Part shown: positions 10,123-19,189 of the stretch, piece by piece
How the letters are laid out: each line of letters opens with the position of its first letter
Numbering within the stretch: the first letter of the stretch is position 1
Origin: Stentor coeruleus
Taxonomy: Eukaryota; Ciliophora; Heterotrichea; Heterotrichida; Stentoridae
Assembly (NCBI GenBank): GCA_001970955.1
Contig: MPUH01000810.1
Location: forward strand, 1-33,815
Length of the DNA: 33,815 nucleotides
Reading direction: 5' to 3'
Program-made: the position numbers and the translations under genes
Notes under the pieces: generated by a model
The model's input: the letters and a program-made list of their open reading frames with translations, nothing else
Database searches by the model: none
Told to the model about the DNA's origin: nothing

Positions 10123-13100
10123 CTAATTATCCGCTTTATCTCCTCCTGCTGAGCTTCTTTTCCTATCTTTAAAGCTACTTGGTGTATATCCTCTTCTAGG
10201 AACTTTAGGGCTAATAACTTCATCATCTCTAGATTTTGGTGATGAATTCCCTTCTTCCTGAGTTTTTTCTTTAGAAAACTCTTCAAAACTAACCCCAGCC
10301 TGAGCAAACATTCCCCCAATAGCTTGTTTATATTGCTGAGCATTACCTTCAGGCCTTCTTGCAAACAAACCTGATGCTTGACCTCTATTTTTCCCCCTTT
10401 CAGCTTTTAATTTCTCACATTCTCTTACAAGACTTTCTTTTTTCTTTTCTAATCTTTCTAGATTCTCAAAAGCTTCATTTTTCTGAGCTATCAAATGATC
10501 TCTTTCCATATTCCATTTCGCCCTATCTTTTTCATGGTCTATAAACATTATCCCTCTTTGATGCTCTGCGTCTTTAGTCCTTTTTTCCAAATCAGCAATT
10601 TTGTTTTTAAGTTGGTCTTTTTCATATGCAAAACTTTCTTGTATTTCTTCAATTTTCTTATCTTTTTCCCTTTTGATTGTATCTAATTCCCCTGTTAGTC
10701 TTAGTTCATTTTCTTGTAACTCAGTTAGTTTTTTCTCAAGATTCCCAGAATTTGCACTTCGTCCTCGACGTTCTAATTCTAATTCTTCTTTAACCCCTCT
10801 AAGTTCTTTTTCTAATGATTTTACTTTTGAACTTAGAGTTTGTATTTGTGAATTGTAATTATCTTGCATATCTTTGATTTGATTTGCATATCTAGTTTCG
10901 ATACTGTTTATCAAAGTATTCGTTGTTCCTTCAAGTTTCTCTTTATCCATTAAAGATTTTTTCTGTATCTGTTCTAAAGTTGCATCAAATTTCTTATGAG
11001 CTTCAGACAAATCTGCTTTTGCCGCATCTCTTTGTTGAATAAGGAAATTGTGTTTGTTTTCCCACAACATCCTCTCACGTTCATTAGCCGAGGCTCTTTC
11101 CGACATTTCCTTCTCCATTTCTTGTAATAAAGTTTTTAGTCTTTCATTTTCTAAATGTACAGACATTTTATCACTACTTTCAGCTTCTTTTTTCTCTTTA
11201 AGTAAAATGTTTAGGTTTTCAATATCTAGTTTAAAACGATCTTCCATATCATTATATTTTGTTTCTAAATGAGAATATTTTTCAACAAGAACAGCTTTTT
11301 CTTTTTCTAATCCGCCTATTTGTTTTGCACTACTTGTAGCCATTTCTTTAAGAGATTTTTTCTTTTGTTCAAGTTTCTGTTCAAGGTTTTCTTTATCAAG
11401 AGTAAGTTTTTCTATTGTTGCTTGAAGTTCTTGTCCGCTTTCATCACGTAAACTTTTTAAGGCTTCGTTGTATTTTTCTTCAGAGTCGTGGAGGGATCTT
11501 TCAAGGTCGCTGATTTTACGGTTTTTGAACTCGATTTCTTGTTGAGCTAAAGCCATTTCTCTTTTGAAGTCGTTACGTTTTTGCATGAGTTCATCGTTTA
11601 CTTGACTTAGTTGTTGTTTAAATGCTTCAAGACGCTCAGTTAGAGAGGATTTTTCTTTTTCGTATTGACTTTTTAGATCTTCTAATTCAGCATCACGATG
11701 GGAAAGCTGTGATTCAAGTTGTTCTTTTTTGTAGAGGATTGAAGCCATTTCACGCTCTTTGGATGCTAGGTCGTTTGCGAGTTTTTCTATTTTTTCTACT
11801 AAGGATGATCTTTCTGCGTTTGTACGTTCTTGGGCTTGTTCTAAGGCTAAAGCATTAGCTTTTTGCATTGATTCGATTTGCTCTTTACTTTCTTTTATGT
11901 ACTTTTCGAGGGAGTCGATTTTTTGCTGGTCTAGACCTTGTTTGTGTCGGAGGGAGTTTATTTCTTCGTTGAAGTAAGCGTCCATGTCTCGCAGTTCATC
12001 ATCTTTTGCGGCGATTTCTTCTTCGTAATTGTCTGCTTCTTGTCTTATTCTGTCTTCGTATTCTTCGACCATTATGTTGTACTTTTTCTCTGCCCTTTCT
12101 TTGTCGTCTTGGAGTCGGGTTTCTAGACGCTTTTTTTCAGCTTCATAGAACTCTTTAAGTTGTGAAATCGAAGCTTCATTTCTCTCAGCATTATGTTTAA
12201 GTTCCTCAATATATTTATTTTTGTTATCATCAATCTCTTTTTCCAACGCGGCAATACGTTTCTTCAACTTCATCTCAGTCTCTTGTGCACCTCTTTCCAA
12301 CTTATTTTTAAGTTCATTAACCTGATCCCTAAGTTTATTCCTCTCCTCCGTAATTTCTGAATTACTCGTCATAAACTCCGCATTTTTCCTATCCAAATCC
12401 GAAATCTGACATTTAAGCTCAAGTTCTACTTCATTATTATGTTTAGTCAAAGTTTCAATTTGTTTAACCATATCTTTTCTATACAACTCATTTTGAGCTT
12501 CCAAACTTTTAATTTGATCCTGATACTGAGACCTAACTTTTTCCATCTGAGCTTCAAATTCTTCATTAGATACCCCAGAGTTCCCATTAAGTGACATCAT
12601 CATATTATTATGTTGTTTCCTTTCTTCATCCAATTGTTTTTTAGTATCCGCTTGTTCCTGTTCTGAAAACTCAAGTTTCTGAGCTAAAATTGCATTTTCT
12701 CTATTCAAATTTGTAACTTTACTCTTCATAGTATCTTCTGTTGTTTTCAGTTTCTTTTCAGTTTCTTCAAGTTTGGCTGCTAATTTCGCTATATTAGCTT
12801 CAAAGTCTTTGATTTTCGTCATTTCTTGTCTTTTATACTCTTTTTCTGTTCTTTGCATATCGTTGCTTAAAGCATCTAAACCTTGAGTTTTTTCTTCAAT
12901 TAAAGTTTTGAACTTGATCTCGTTTTCTTCCCATATCGATCTATCTCTTTCATATATTCGTTCTTTTTCTTCTAATTCTCTTTCTAATTCATTGATTTTC
13001 TCTGTTTCAGCTTCAAGTCTTGATGTCAGGTTTTTGATTTGATTTTCAAACCGTCCGGTTATATCTTTTAATGTCGAACTATGGTCTTTTTTCTGGCTTC

Positions 13101-15078
13101 GGGTTTCATTTAGATAATCTTTTTCTCTTTTTCTAGACTCTTCCAAGCTTGATTCGAGGTATTTAACTTTTTGTTCCATTAAAGCTTGTTTTTCATGTAA
13201 TTCTGAGTCTTTTTGTAGACTTAGTCTTTCGATTTCTTTCATTTTTTCTTCGATTTCCCAGGATTTCTTGTTGGCTGATTCGACTTGACCACCCATTTCG
13301 GCTCGTTGGATTTTTAATGCATTGCGTAGTTCGGTTTCGATTTTGTCTTTTTCGGATTTTAGGCTGTTTAGTTGGTCTCGTAAACTGTTTTCTCTAGCTG
13401 AAAGTTCGGTTCTTTCGCTTTCTGAGGAAGTGAGACGTCGCTGCCATTCGCCACGTTCTTTTAACGAGTCATCTTTGGAGTCTTTAATTTCATTTTCGAG
13501 GTTTTTTACCCTTTCGCCGTATGTGTTTTCTAAGAATTCTACTTCATTTTGTGATTCCTTAATAAAGAAATCAGCAGTATCCACAATTTTCTTCTGACAA
13601 AATTCAAGTAGTATTTCGTTTTTAAACGGGCCATCAGGTCCTCTTTCCATAAAAAATCTCTGAAGTTTTTTCATTTCCCTTTCAAAGTCCACAAAAGTCT
13701 TATACTCATTATTCCTCAGTTTTTGCTCTATTGTTGAATAAGCATTAGCTAAAAACCCATTGCATTTCTTTTCACTTTCACTTTCATTTTCCGCTTTAAG
13801 ATTTGCATATTTTTCTAACAAAATAGTCTTAAGTTTATCAATAAGCCCTGGTACATCAGGCCCAACAGCTTTATTTTTAAACAACTCCAAAGCATTTTGT
13901 TTAGCTTCTTTATGTAATGCTAAAAGTTCATCTTCATACATAGGGAATCTTGTTGATACAGTTTGAATAGTGATTTTTTCATATATTTCTTGTGCATCTT
14001 GAAGAGCTTTAGTACATTCATTTTTGCATATATAATTCCAAGCATTTTCTATAGTTGGTACAACACCTTTATTCATGGCTGTGATATAGTTTTCAACAAG
14101 TGTTGCGAGCATTTCTCCATTCAAAGGGCGTTCATTAAGGTTTTTCGACTTCATCCCACCATATACCCTTTTCCTTAAAGCCATCATCTGATCAACAAAT
14201 TCTACTCTTAACTGATCCGCTTCTTTATCTTCTAAATTCTGTAAATCCGCTTCATTAGCAACTGGTCTAACCAAAGTACAGCAATCCCTATCTTTAAAGA
14301 AATCCTTCAACAACCTTCTTATCCTATTTTTCTCTTCAACCTGATCAGAAAACCCTTTTTGAATATTTAAAGCTTTTTCAAGATACTCTTTAGGTGTTAA
14401 AGGATCGCCATCTGTATCAACAAGTTTAAGGGCGAAATCTCTGACAACCCATAAAAAACTAGGGAAATAAGGGGCATAGTCTTCTGAGTCAATATCTTCT
14501 TTTTGTTTGCTTTTTATATGAATATGTTTGGTTAAATTGACTACTAAAGATAAGTTTTGTAAGGCTTCTTCATCAATTGCCCCTACTGAATTGTATATGA
14601 ACATAGAGGACATAAGAATGGCTAAGCTAAAAATTCTGGCGTCATGGTCAGTATCTTGATCTAAAGCGCCTATACCTTCTGTGTCTATGATTATGACATT
14701 ACAAGGTAAACCATCTAAAGTTGTTCCTGATACTGGACGACCCCAGACCCAGATGCCTTTTGTGCATGGATTCACGCTTGGACCTACACCAAAACCCCTC
14801 TTACGGTTCAAAAGCACACGATTAAGCAAGTATGATTTCCCTGTACGATATAATCCGGCTACGCTTATCACTGAAATTGGACTAGACAAAGACCGCAAAA
14901 AGTCAAGACCTTCCCCTGTCAATATGAATTTCTGCGTGTTAGGCGCGTATGTCACTAAAGCTATAGGCTCGTCTATGTACTCGTAGACAGCTGGGGTGCT
15001 TAGGATTGATATTGGACTTTCTGTCCTTGGAGACAGAAACTCGTCTTCTTTGCTTTGATAGGTTGAACCTGGTTTCAT
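10123..15078 (-). CDS. Guanylate-binding-protein-like GTPase with giant coiled coil
   Basis: 1651 residues. The N-terminal 350 residues are a GB1/RHD3-type large GTPase domain: P-loop GLYRTGKS (75-82), switch Thr in CTKGIW (105-110), DTEG (132-135) and the RD motif in VVRDF (213-214) that replaces the usual NKxD in this family. A helical region follows to about 510. Residues about 510-1575 are an almost unbroken Glu/Lys/Leu coiled coil. The tail is basic and Ser/Pro-rich. Animal GBPs are about 590 residues, so the extra length is coiled coil. Family members bind membranes and hydrolyse GTP; a tethering or scaffold role is inference. Single exon, no internal stops. Confidence 0.9.
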   Translation of the reverse strand: MKPGSTYQSKEDEFLSPRTESPISILSTPAVYEYIDEPIALVTYAPNTQKFILTGEGLDFLRSLSSPISVISVAGLYRTGKSYLLNRVLLNRKRGFGVGPSVNPCTKGIWVWGRPVSGTTLDGLPCNVIIIDTEGIGALDQDTDHDARIFSLAILMSSMFIYNSVGAIDEEALQNLSLVVNLTKHIHIKSKQKEDIDSEDYAPYFPSFLWVVRDFALKLVDTDGDPLTPKEYLEKALNIQKGFSDQVEEKNRIRRLLKDFFKDRDCCTLVRPVANEADLQNLEDKEADQLRVEFVDQMMALRKRVYGGMKSKNLNERPLNGEMLATLVENYITAMNKGVVPTIENAWNYICKNECTKALQDAQEIYEKITIQTVSTRFPMYEDELLALHKEAKQNALELFKNKAVGPDVPGLIDKLKTILLEKYANLKAENESESEKKCNGFLANAYSTIEQKLRNNEYKTFVDFEREMKKLQRFFMERGPDGPFKNEILLEFCQKKIVDTADFFIKESQNEVEFLENTYGERVKNLENEIKDSKDDSLKERGEWQRRLTSSESERTELSARENSLRDQLNSLKSEKDKIETELRNALKIQRAEMGGQVESANKKSWEIEEKMKEIERLSLQKDSELHEKQALMEQKVKYLESSLEESRKREKDYLNETRSQKKDHSSTLKDITGRFENQIKNLTSRLEAETEKINELERELEEKERIYERDRSIWEENEIKFKTLIEEKTQGLDALSNDMQRTEKEYKRQEMTKIKDFEANIAKLAAKLEETEKKLKTTEDTMKSKVTNLNRENAILAQKLEFSEQEQADTKKQLDEERKQHNNMMMSLNGNSGVSNEEFEAQMEKVRSQYQDQIKSLEAQNELYRKDMVKQIETLTKHNNEVELELKCQISDLDRKNAEFMTSNSEITEERNKLRDQVNELKNKLERGAQETEMKLKKRIAALEKEIDDNKNKYIEELKHNAERNEASISQLKEFYEAEKKRLETRLQDDKERAEKKYNIMVEEYEDRIRQEADNYEEEIAAKDDELRDMDAYFNEEINSLRHKQGLDQQKIDSLEKYIKESKEQIESMQKANALALEQAQERTNAERSSLVEKIEKLANDLASKEREMASILYKKEQLESQLSHRDAELEDLKSQYEKEKSSLTERLEAFKQQLSQVNDELMQKRNDFKREMALAQQEIEFKNRKISDLERSLHDSEEKYNEALKSLRDESGQELQATIEKLTLDKENLEQKLEQKKKSLKEMATSSAKQIGGLEKEKAVLVEKYSHLETKYNDMEDRFKLDIENLNILLKEKKEAESSDKMSVHLENERLKTLLQEMEKEMSERASANERERMLWENKHNFLIQQRDAAKADLSEAHKKFDATLEQIQKKSLMDKEKLEGTTNTLINSIETRYANQIKDMQDNYNSQIQTLSSKVKSLEKELRGVKEELELERRGRSANSGNLEKKLTELQENELRLTGELDTIKREKDKKIEEIQESFAYEKDQLKNKIADLEKRTKDAEHQRGIMFIDHEKDRAKWNMERDHLIAQKNEAFENLERLEKKKESLVRECEKLKAERGKNRGQASGLFARRPEGNAQQYKQAIGGMFAQAGVSFEEFSKEKTQEEGNSSPKSRDDEVISPKVPRRGYTPSSFKDRKRSSAGGDKADN

Positions 15079-15307
15079 TTTATTTTGAATATTCTAAGGA
15101 GGATTTTAGATTTTTAGAAGATAAAAAAGCCTTTTTGGGATCAGATGATGGATTAGCCTGGGTGTTAGGGTGTTAAATTGTGGAAGAAAGGGAATTTATA
15201 AGAAAGATAATGGATAGAAATATAGGGTTTGTGATAAAATTACTAATTATTTATATAATTAATGGTAATACTTGTATTTATTTAAACCAAATGCATATAA
15301 ATTATTC
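15079..15307. other. Intergenic, upstream of the GTPase gene
   Basis: On the - (sense) strand this segment is C-rich, as seen upstream of other genes here. It contains two perfect telomere-repeat-like units (15160-15175), listed separately. No gene seen. Confidence 0.5.
15160..15175 (-). promoter_or_regulatory. Two telomere-like GGGTGTTA units upstream of the GTPase gene
   Basis: GGGTGTTA occurs twice in tandem on the + strand (TAACACCC twice on the sense strand of the GTPase gene), 82 bases from its ATG. This equals two units of the heterotrich telomere repeat as I remember it (CCCTAACA permutations). A regulatory role is speculation. Confidence 0.35.
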
Positions 15308-16615
15308 TTATTCAAGATACTTTTCAATCTCTCCTTGGCTCAAAGATATCAAGCATTTCATCGCTTCTCCCATAACTTCGCATCTATTTTTAATAGCCCA
15401 AGACTTTAAAATATCATCATGACATTTACTTCTAATCAAACTTTTAGCCCCAGGTAAGAAAATCCCAGAACTGATTTTTTCCATCACAACCCTTAAAGCT
15501 AATCCACAATTCATATCATCACAAATAAAATTATCAACAACTAAATCTAATATTTCAACAGGTATTTGTACAGAAAATCTATATCTCCAATGTCTTAATA
15601 ATAAACTTGTTTTGATTTTAATTTGTGATATATTTAAAGGACGATACATTTTATAATGTTCTAAAGATGGATGATTCATATTATCATATATATACAAAAA
15701 CGCAACCAATGAAGGACGGGTCATTTTTATATAAGGGATCATAGAATAAGGGTTAATGAAATTCTCGCATAATTGAAGAGATGAGGATAATTTAAAGCCT
15801 TCTAATCCTATAGTAAAAGCTGAATGAGCTTTTTGACATATTTCAAATAAATCATGGACTAAATGCTCATGAACTTCAGGTAAGACTAAGGCATAATCAA
15901 TTTCTAGCTTGGATTTACGGACTTGACCAAGACTATGACTACCTAAAAAATAAATTTCCCATTCTAAACATTGAGCTAATTCTTTCATTTCTTTATCTAC
16001 AGTTTTGATTTCTAAAGTTTCTTGTTCATTAATGGCAAAAGATTGGAGGATTTTTTTAATAGACTGATTTAATTGCTGGTCTAAAGACCCTTTTAATATA
16101 CAAACCCTAGGGTCTTTATACCTAATATTTTCTTGTCCTTTTACTTGTCTTTTTTCAGAAAGATTTGTAAAGTATTGGCGTTTTCTTAAGAACTCTTTGA
16201 GGACTTTTATAGCTGATTTCGCACAAGACTCCCATGCTTTTTTTTCTGTTTCGCCTGTACCTGATGATATAAAAGACTTGCCTAGATTGTATTCGTAGTT
16301 AAAAGATGGGGTATTTGATACAAGATGAAATGAACCTTTGGATTTGAAGTTTTCCATGAGTTTTTTTAACTTGTTTTGTATTAAAAAAACTTCGATATCG
16401 ATGTTTAGGTAGTTTATTGCTTGTTCTGCAGCTTTGGCTTTGGCTATTTGCTTTTTTTTATTTTGAGCTGTGGCGATTATGTCTCCCATGTATAGAATAT
16501 TGCATATAAATTCACCTTTTTTAGGTTCAAATGTGAAGTCGATGGTTTTTTCTGATCCCAAGCAGTACTCGTTTAGGATTGAGATTGGGTTTTTGCTAAC
16601 TTTGTCTTCAGTCAT
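15308..16615 (-). CDS. dsRNA-binding and DZF-domain protein (NF45/NF90-like)
   Basis: 435 residues. Residues 9-70 match a double-stranded RNA-binding motif: P-I-x-x-L-N-E start, strands FTFE and FICNI, and the terminal K-K-x-A-K-x-x-A-A-E-x-A helix. A second, weaker copy spans about 95-142. Residues about 165-435 resemble the DZF fold of NF45, NF90 and ZFR, a nucleotidyltransferase-like dimerisation domain: GS at 225-226, D240, the RHWRYRF and VEILDLVV helices, and LALRVVMEKISSGIFLPG (372-389), which corresponds to the best conserved DZF block. In NF90 the dsRBMs follow the DZF; here they come first. A role in RNA binding or processing is likely. Confidence 0.8.
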   Translation of the reverse strand: MTEDKVSKNPISILNEYCLGSEKTIDFTFEPKKGEFICNILYMGDIIATAQNKKKQIAKAKAAEQAINYLNIDIEVFLIQNKLKKLMENFKSKGSFHLVSNTPSFNYEYNLGKSFISSGTGETEKKAWESCAKSAIKVLKEFLRKRQYFTNLSEKRQVKGQENIRYKDPRVCILKGSLDQQLNQSIKKILQSFAINEQETLEIKTVDKEMKELAQCLEWEIYFLGSHSLGQVRKSKLEIDYALVLPEVHEHLVHDLFEICQKAHSAFTIGLEGFKLSSSLQLCENFINPYSMIPYIKMTRPSLVAFLYIYDNMNHPSLEHYKMYRPLNISQIKIKTSLLLRHWRYRFSVQIPVEILDLVVDNFICDDMNCGLALRVVMEKISSGIFLPGAKSLIRSKCHDDILKSWAIKNRCEVMGEAMKCLISLSQGEIEKYLE

Positions 16616-17367
16616 TTATAAAAATACCCAATTTTAAAAAAAGATTGACAGGACCCCCCCTATTTATGGATTAAAATGTATTATTTTTTTGTGTTGAAAA
16701 ATGGATGTTTCAGATACTTGTTGTTTATAAAAATAAGAGAAATTAATAATGATTATAAGATATGATATGTGTCAATGGTATGTTTATATTTTATAACTAA
16801 AATATATATAAATGATTACTATTATTAAATCAATTAGAAAATTATATAAAAACAATATTACTCTAATCATTACCAAGTATAACAACAATAAATTATTTGC
16901 AATCCAAAGAGTAAAATTACTCTAAAACATTATTAAAAAATTAAAAACCTAACCATTCACAAATTCAAAAATTGCATCCTAATGAAAATCCTTTATTTCA
17001 TATATCAAAAAAAAATCATAAATAAAACCCTTATCTATACCCCCTTCCTATCATAAAACCACAATCTTTCCAAAACCCTTAAATCTCATACCTTCTAAAA
17101 ATCCTCCATTTAATCACCAAATACTCACCCTAATTTTTTCCACAATTTCACCACCCAACCAACTCCTTAACAATCAAATAATTCCCATTTTTTAATCCCA
17201 ACTTATTCAAAAAATCTCAACCTTCTAAAAATCTTCCATCAAATAAGCCCTATACTCACCCTTTTTTTTTTTCGACAATTTTATTATCTCACCACACAGG
17301 CAACTATTAAGAAATCAAATGATTTATTATTTTTAATATCTACTTATACTAATTTGTGCTTCTTACA
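16616..17367. other. Intergenic with G-free block and diverged tandem repeat
   Basis: The first about 200 bases are G-rich on the + strand (upstream of the dsRBM-DZF gene, which reads leftward). A short run of seven C lies at 16654-16660. From about 16855 the + strand is C-rich and nearly G-free; in 17041-17220 I count about 59 C and no G. The right end carries a 130-bp tandem duplication. No gene was found. Confidence 0.6.
17091..17350. repeat. Diverged tandem repeat, period 130 bp
   Basis: Copy A (17091-17220) and copy B (17221-17350) both begin CCTTCTAAAAATC and share, in order, ATACTCACCCT, a T run, ACAATTT, CACCAC, CAACT and AATCAAAT. Copy B has gained G and lost C. The spacing of the words is kept, so this is an old local duplication. 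Confidence 0.75.
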
Positions 17368-18135
17368 TTAGTTGAAGAAAGACTCAATCAAATCATCATT
17401 TTCTACTCCGACCATACAAAAATCAACCGGTTCATCATTTGGATCTTCATTAAGTTCCCCTGGTGATGCAGGACTTCTAGGTGATTCAATTCCATCTATA
17501 GAAGAACACCCAATAGGTACATAATTAACTAATTCTTTGCTTGCATAATCAAAAAACACAAACCACAAGTCAGATCCAGGGTTGCATTTTCTTGAAAGCT
17601 CGATTTCTCCATACTCATGGAACCATTCTTGAAAATAATAAACGAAACTAGGCTGACAAAACAGATGATTTTTATATCTTTTGCCATATGAAGAAAAAAC
17701 ATTACCTTTATCAGGGACTCCTTTTGAACTTAAGTGTTCATGCCAGAAATTCTGCTCATCTGGGGATAAAGTATGAGCTATATCATTGTATCGGGTTTTC
17801 ATATAACCTCGAAAACCTCTTAACCAGTACTTATCTTTTTCTTCAGTTTTTTTCTTGATTGGGTCGTTTGGACGAATAGGTTTTCGGCCTCTTTTCTTTT
17901 GTAGAGGGCTTGTTGGCTGTTTTCTTTCAGTTGGTTTGGGAGACGAGCTTGTTTTGTGCAACTTTGTTAACACTTCGTCCATACCCATTTCAAGACCCGC
18001 GCTTGTTAGGAGTTTTGGTGAGTTAGGCCAACTTCCCCAAGTGTCAGTGTCTGAAAAACATATTTTTTCAGGAACTAAGCCAACACGAGTATCGATATGT
18101 TCTAGATTTTCCATTTCCATGTTTTCTAAGTCCAT
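17368..18135 (-). CDS. AT-hook protein of unknown family
   Basis: 255 residues. The acidic N-terminus (1-55) is followed by a Ser/Pro/Lys linker and an AT-hook (KRGRKP, 81-86) flanked by more Lys, which suggests binding to the minor groove of AT-rich DNA. Residues 100-208 look like a compact aromatic-rich domain (DKYWLRGFRGYMKTRY, then FCQPSFVYYFQEWFHEYG and DLWFVFFDY). I do not recognise it. The C-terminus is acidic. A nuclear DNA-binding or transcription role is inference from the AT-hook. Confidence 0.75.
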   Translation of the reverse strand: MDLENMEMENLEHIDTRVGLVPEKICFSDTDTWGSWPNSPKLLTSAGLEMGMDEVLTKLHKTSSSPKPTERKQPTSPLQKKRGRKPIRPNDPIKKKTEEKDKYWLRGFRGYMKTRYNDIAHTLSPDEQNFWHEHLSSKGVPDKGNVFSSYGKRYKNHLFCQPSFVYYFQEWFHEYGEIELSRKCNPGSDLWFVFFDYASKELVNYVPIGCSSIDGIESPRSPASPGELNEDPNDEPVDFCMVGVENDDLIESFFN

Positions 18136-18486
18136 TGTATTTATTATACAATTCAGAAATTACATATCATATTCATTGTAATATATAAATTAAGAAAGAT
18201 AGGCGGCTTGGATAAATGATTTAAAATCTTTATGTTGGTTACTTTTTTTGAGTTTTTTTTAATGGATTTGCCTTTTTTTAGGGGTATTTTTGTGATTTTT
18301 CGAATGAGATGATTTAAGTTTTTTATTAAATTTAGAGAGAAATGTTAAGATAAATTTATAAACTTATAAGAATACGATAGTAAACCTAAAATTTTATAAC
18401 TTTTAATAGGAAATCACTACTTGTAAATCTTTTAAACTACAAAAAAAGTGTGAATTTATAGGAAATATAAACTTTTTATATTAAAT
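18136..18486. other. Intergenic, no feature seen
   Basis: AT-rich spacer between the AT-hook gene and the end of the RanBP2-finger gene. The + strand is G-rich and C-poor for about 200 bases next to the AT-hook start, matching the upstream composition of other genes. No open frame or structured RNA was recognised. Confidence 0.5.
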
Positions 18487-19041
18487 TCACTTTTTGGGCT
18501 TAGGTTTTCTCATACAAGGCAAAGGTTCATCACTAGCTGCATCTTGGAGTAGCCCTAATAAGTCCCTTTTTCCATTAATTTTCCTCATTTCAGGTTTTTC
18601 ATTAGGAATTTTCCTCTCTTCAATATTATCCGTATTTTTCAAACTGCTTAAAGTTACAATGTTGCTTTTGACTGGACTACTTGGCTTTTTTTTCTCTTCC
18701 TCAGGCTTTGGGATATCATTTTTCCCTGGTTTATGGTCGTATTTTTTAATCCCAGCAATTGGGACATTGAAACTTCCATCAGTAGGGTCGTAGTACACAT
18801 CAGAATTCCCAGATTGTTTAGGTGGTTTTTTTTCTCCATAAATAGGTTTAGCATTAGGTTTTTGCTTTATTGGTTTCTGAACTTTAGGTCTAGCTTCGTT
18901 ACACATAGTACAAATATCACCTGTATTATGAAATGTACAACCTGGACATCTCCATCCAGAAGTGTCTTCACCGACTCTTCTTCCTAAATAATGACCTTGT
19001 TTGTTTTGAGTTTTAGGAGCTTCTGTTCTAACCCGTGACAT
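18487..19041 (-). CDS. RanBP2-type zinc finger protein
   Basis: 184 residues. Residues 29-48 form a single RanBP2-type finger: W30, C32, C35, N39, C44 and C47, the W-x-C-x2-C-x3-N-x4-C-x2-C pattern that binds ubiquitin or single-stranded RNA in other proteins. The remainder is low-complexity, rich in Lys, Pro and Ser, and looks disordered. The protein ends PKPKK, which could help nuclear import. The partner cannot be told from sequence. Confidence 0.8.
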   Translation of the reverse strand: MSRVRTEAPKTQNKQGHYLGRRVGEDTSGWRCPGCTFHNTGDICTMCNEARPKVQKPIKQKPNAKPIYGEKKPPKQSGNSDVYYDPTDGSFNVPIAGIKKYDHKPGKNDIPKPEEEKKKPSSPVKSNIVTLSSLKNTDNIEERKIPNEKPEMRKINGKRDLLGLLQDAASDEPLPCMRKPKPKK

Positions 19042-19189
19042 TTTTTATTACAATTTTATATATGATTTTGTGTAATCAGGTTAAAATTTTTTTAGACTGT
19101 TGCCTTTGATTATGCATTTATAACACAAGAAATAAAAAAAAAAAGCCAAACACTTTAAAGCCTTTGAAAAAAAAAGTTTTTATATGAAA

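Noticed and set aside
10359..14986. Many plus-strand frames inside the GTPase gene
   Set aside because: They are antisense to a long, clearly coding coiled coil and show no domain pattern.
15180..15422. 80-codon plus-strand frame overlapping the end of the dsRBM-DZF gene
   Set aside because: Half lies antisense to the DZF end; the rest is spacer sequence with Ile/Tyr/Asn bias.
16654..16660. Run of seven C
   Set aside because: Isolated homopolymer, no other sign of a motif; may be sequence noise.
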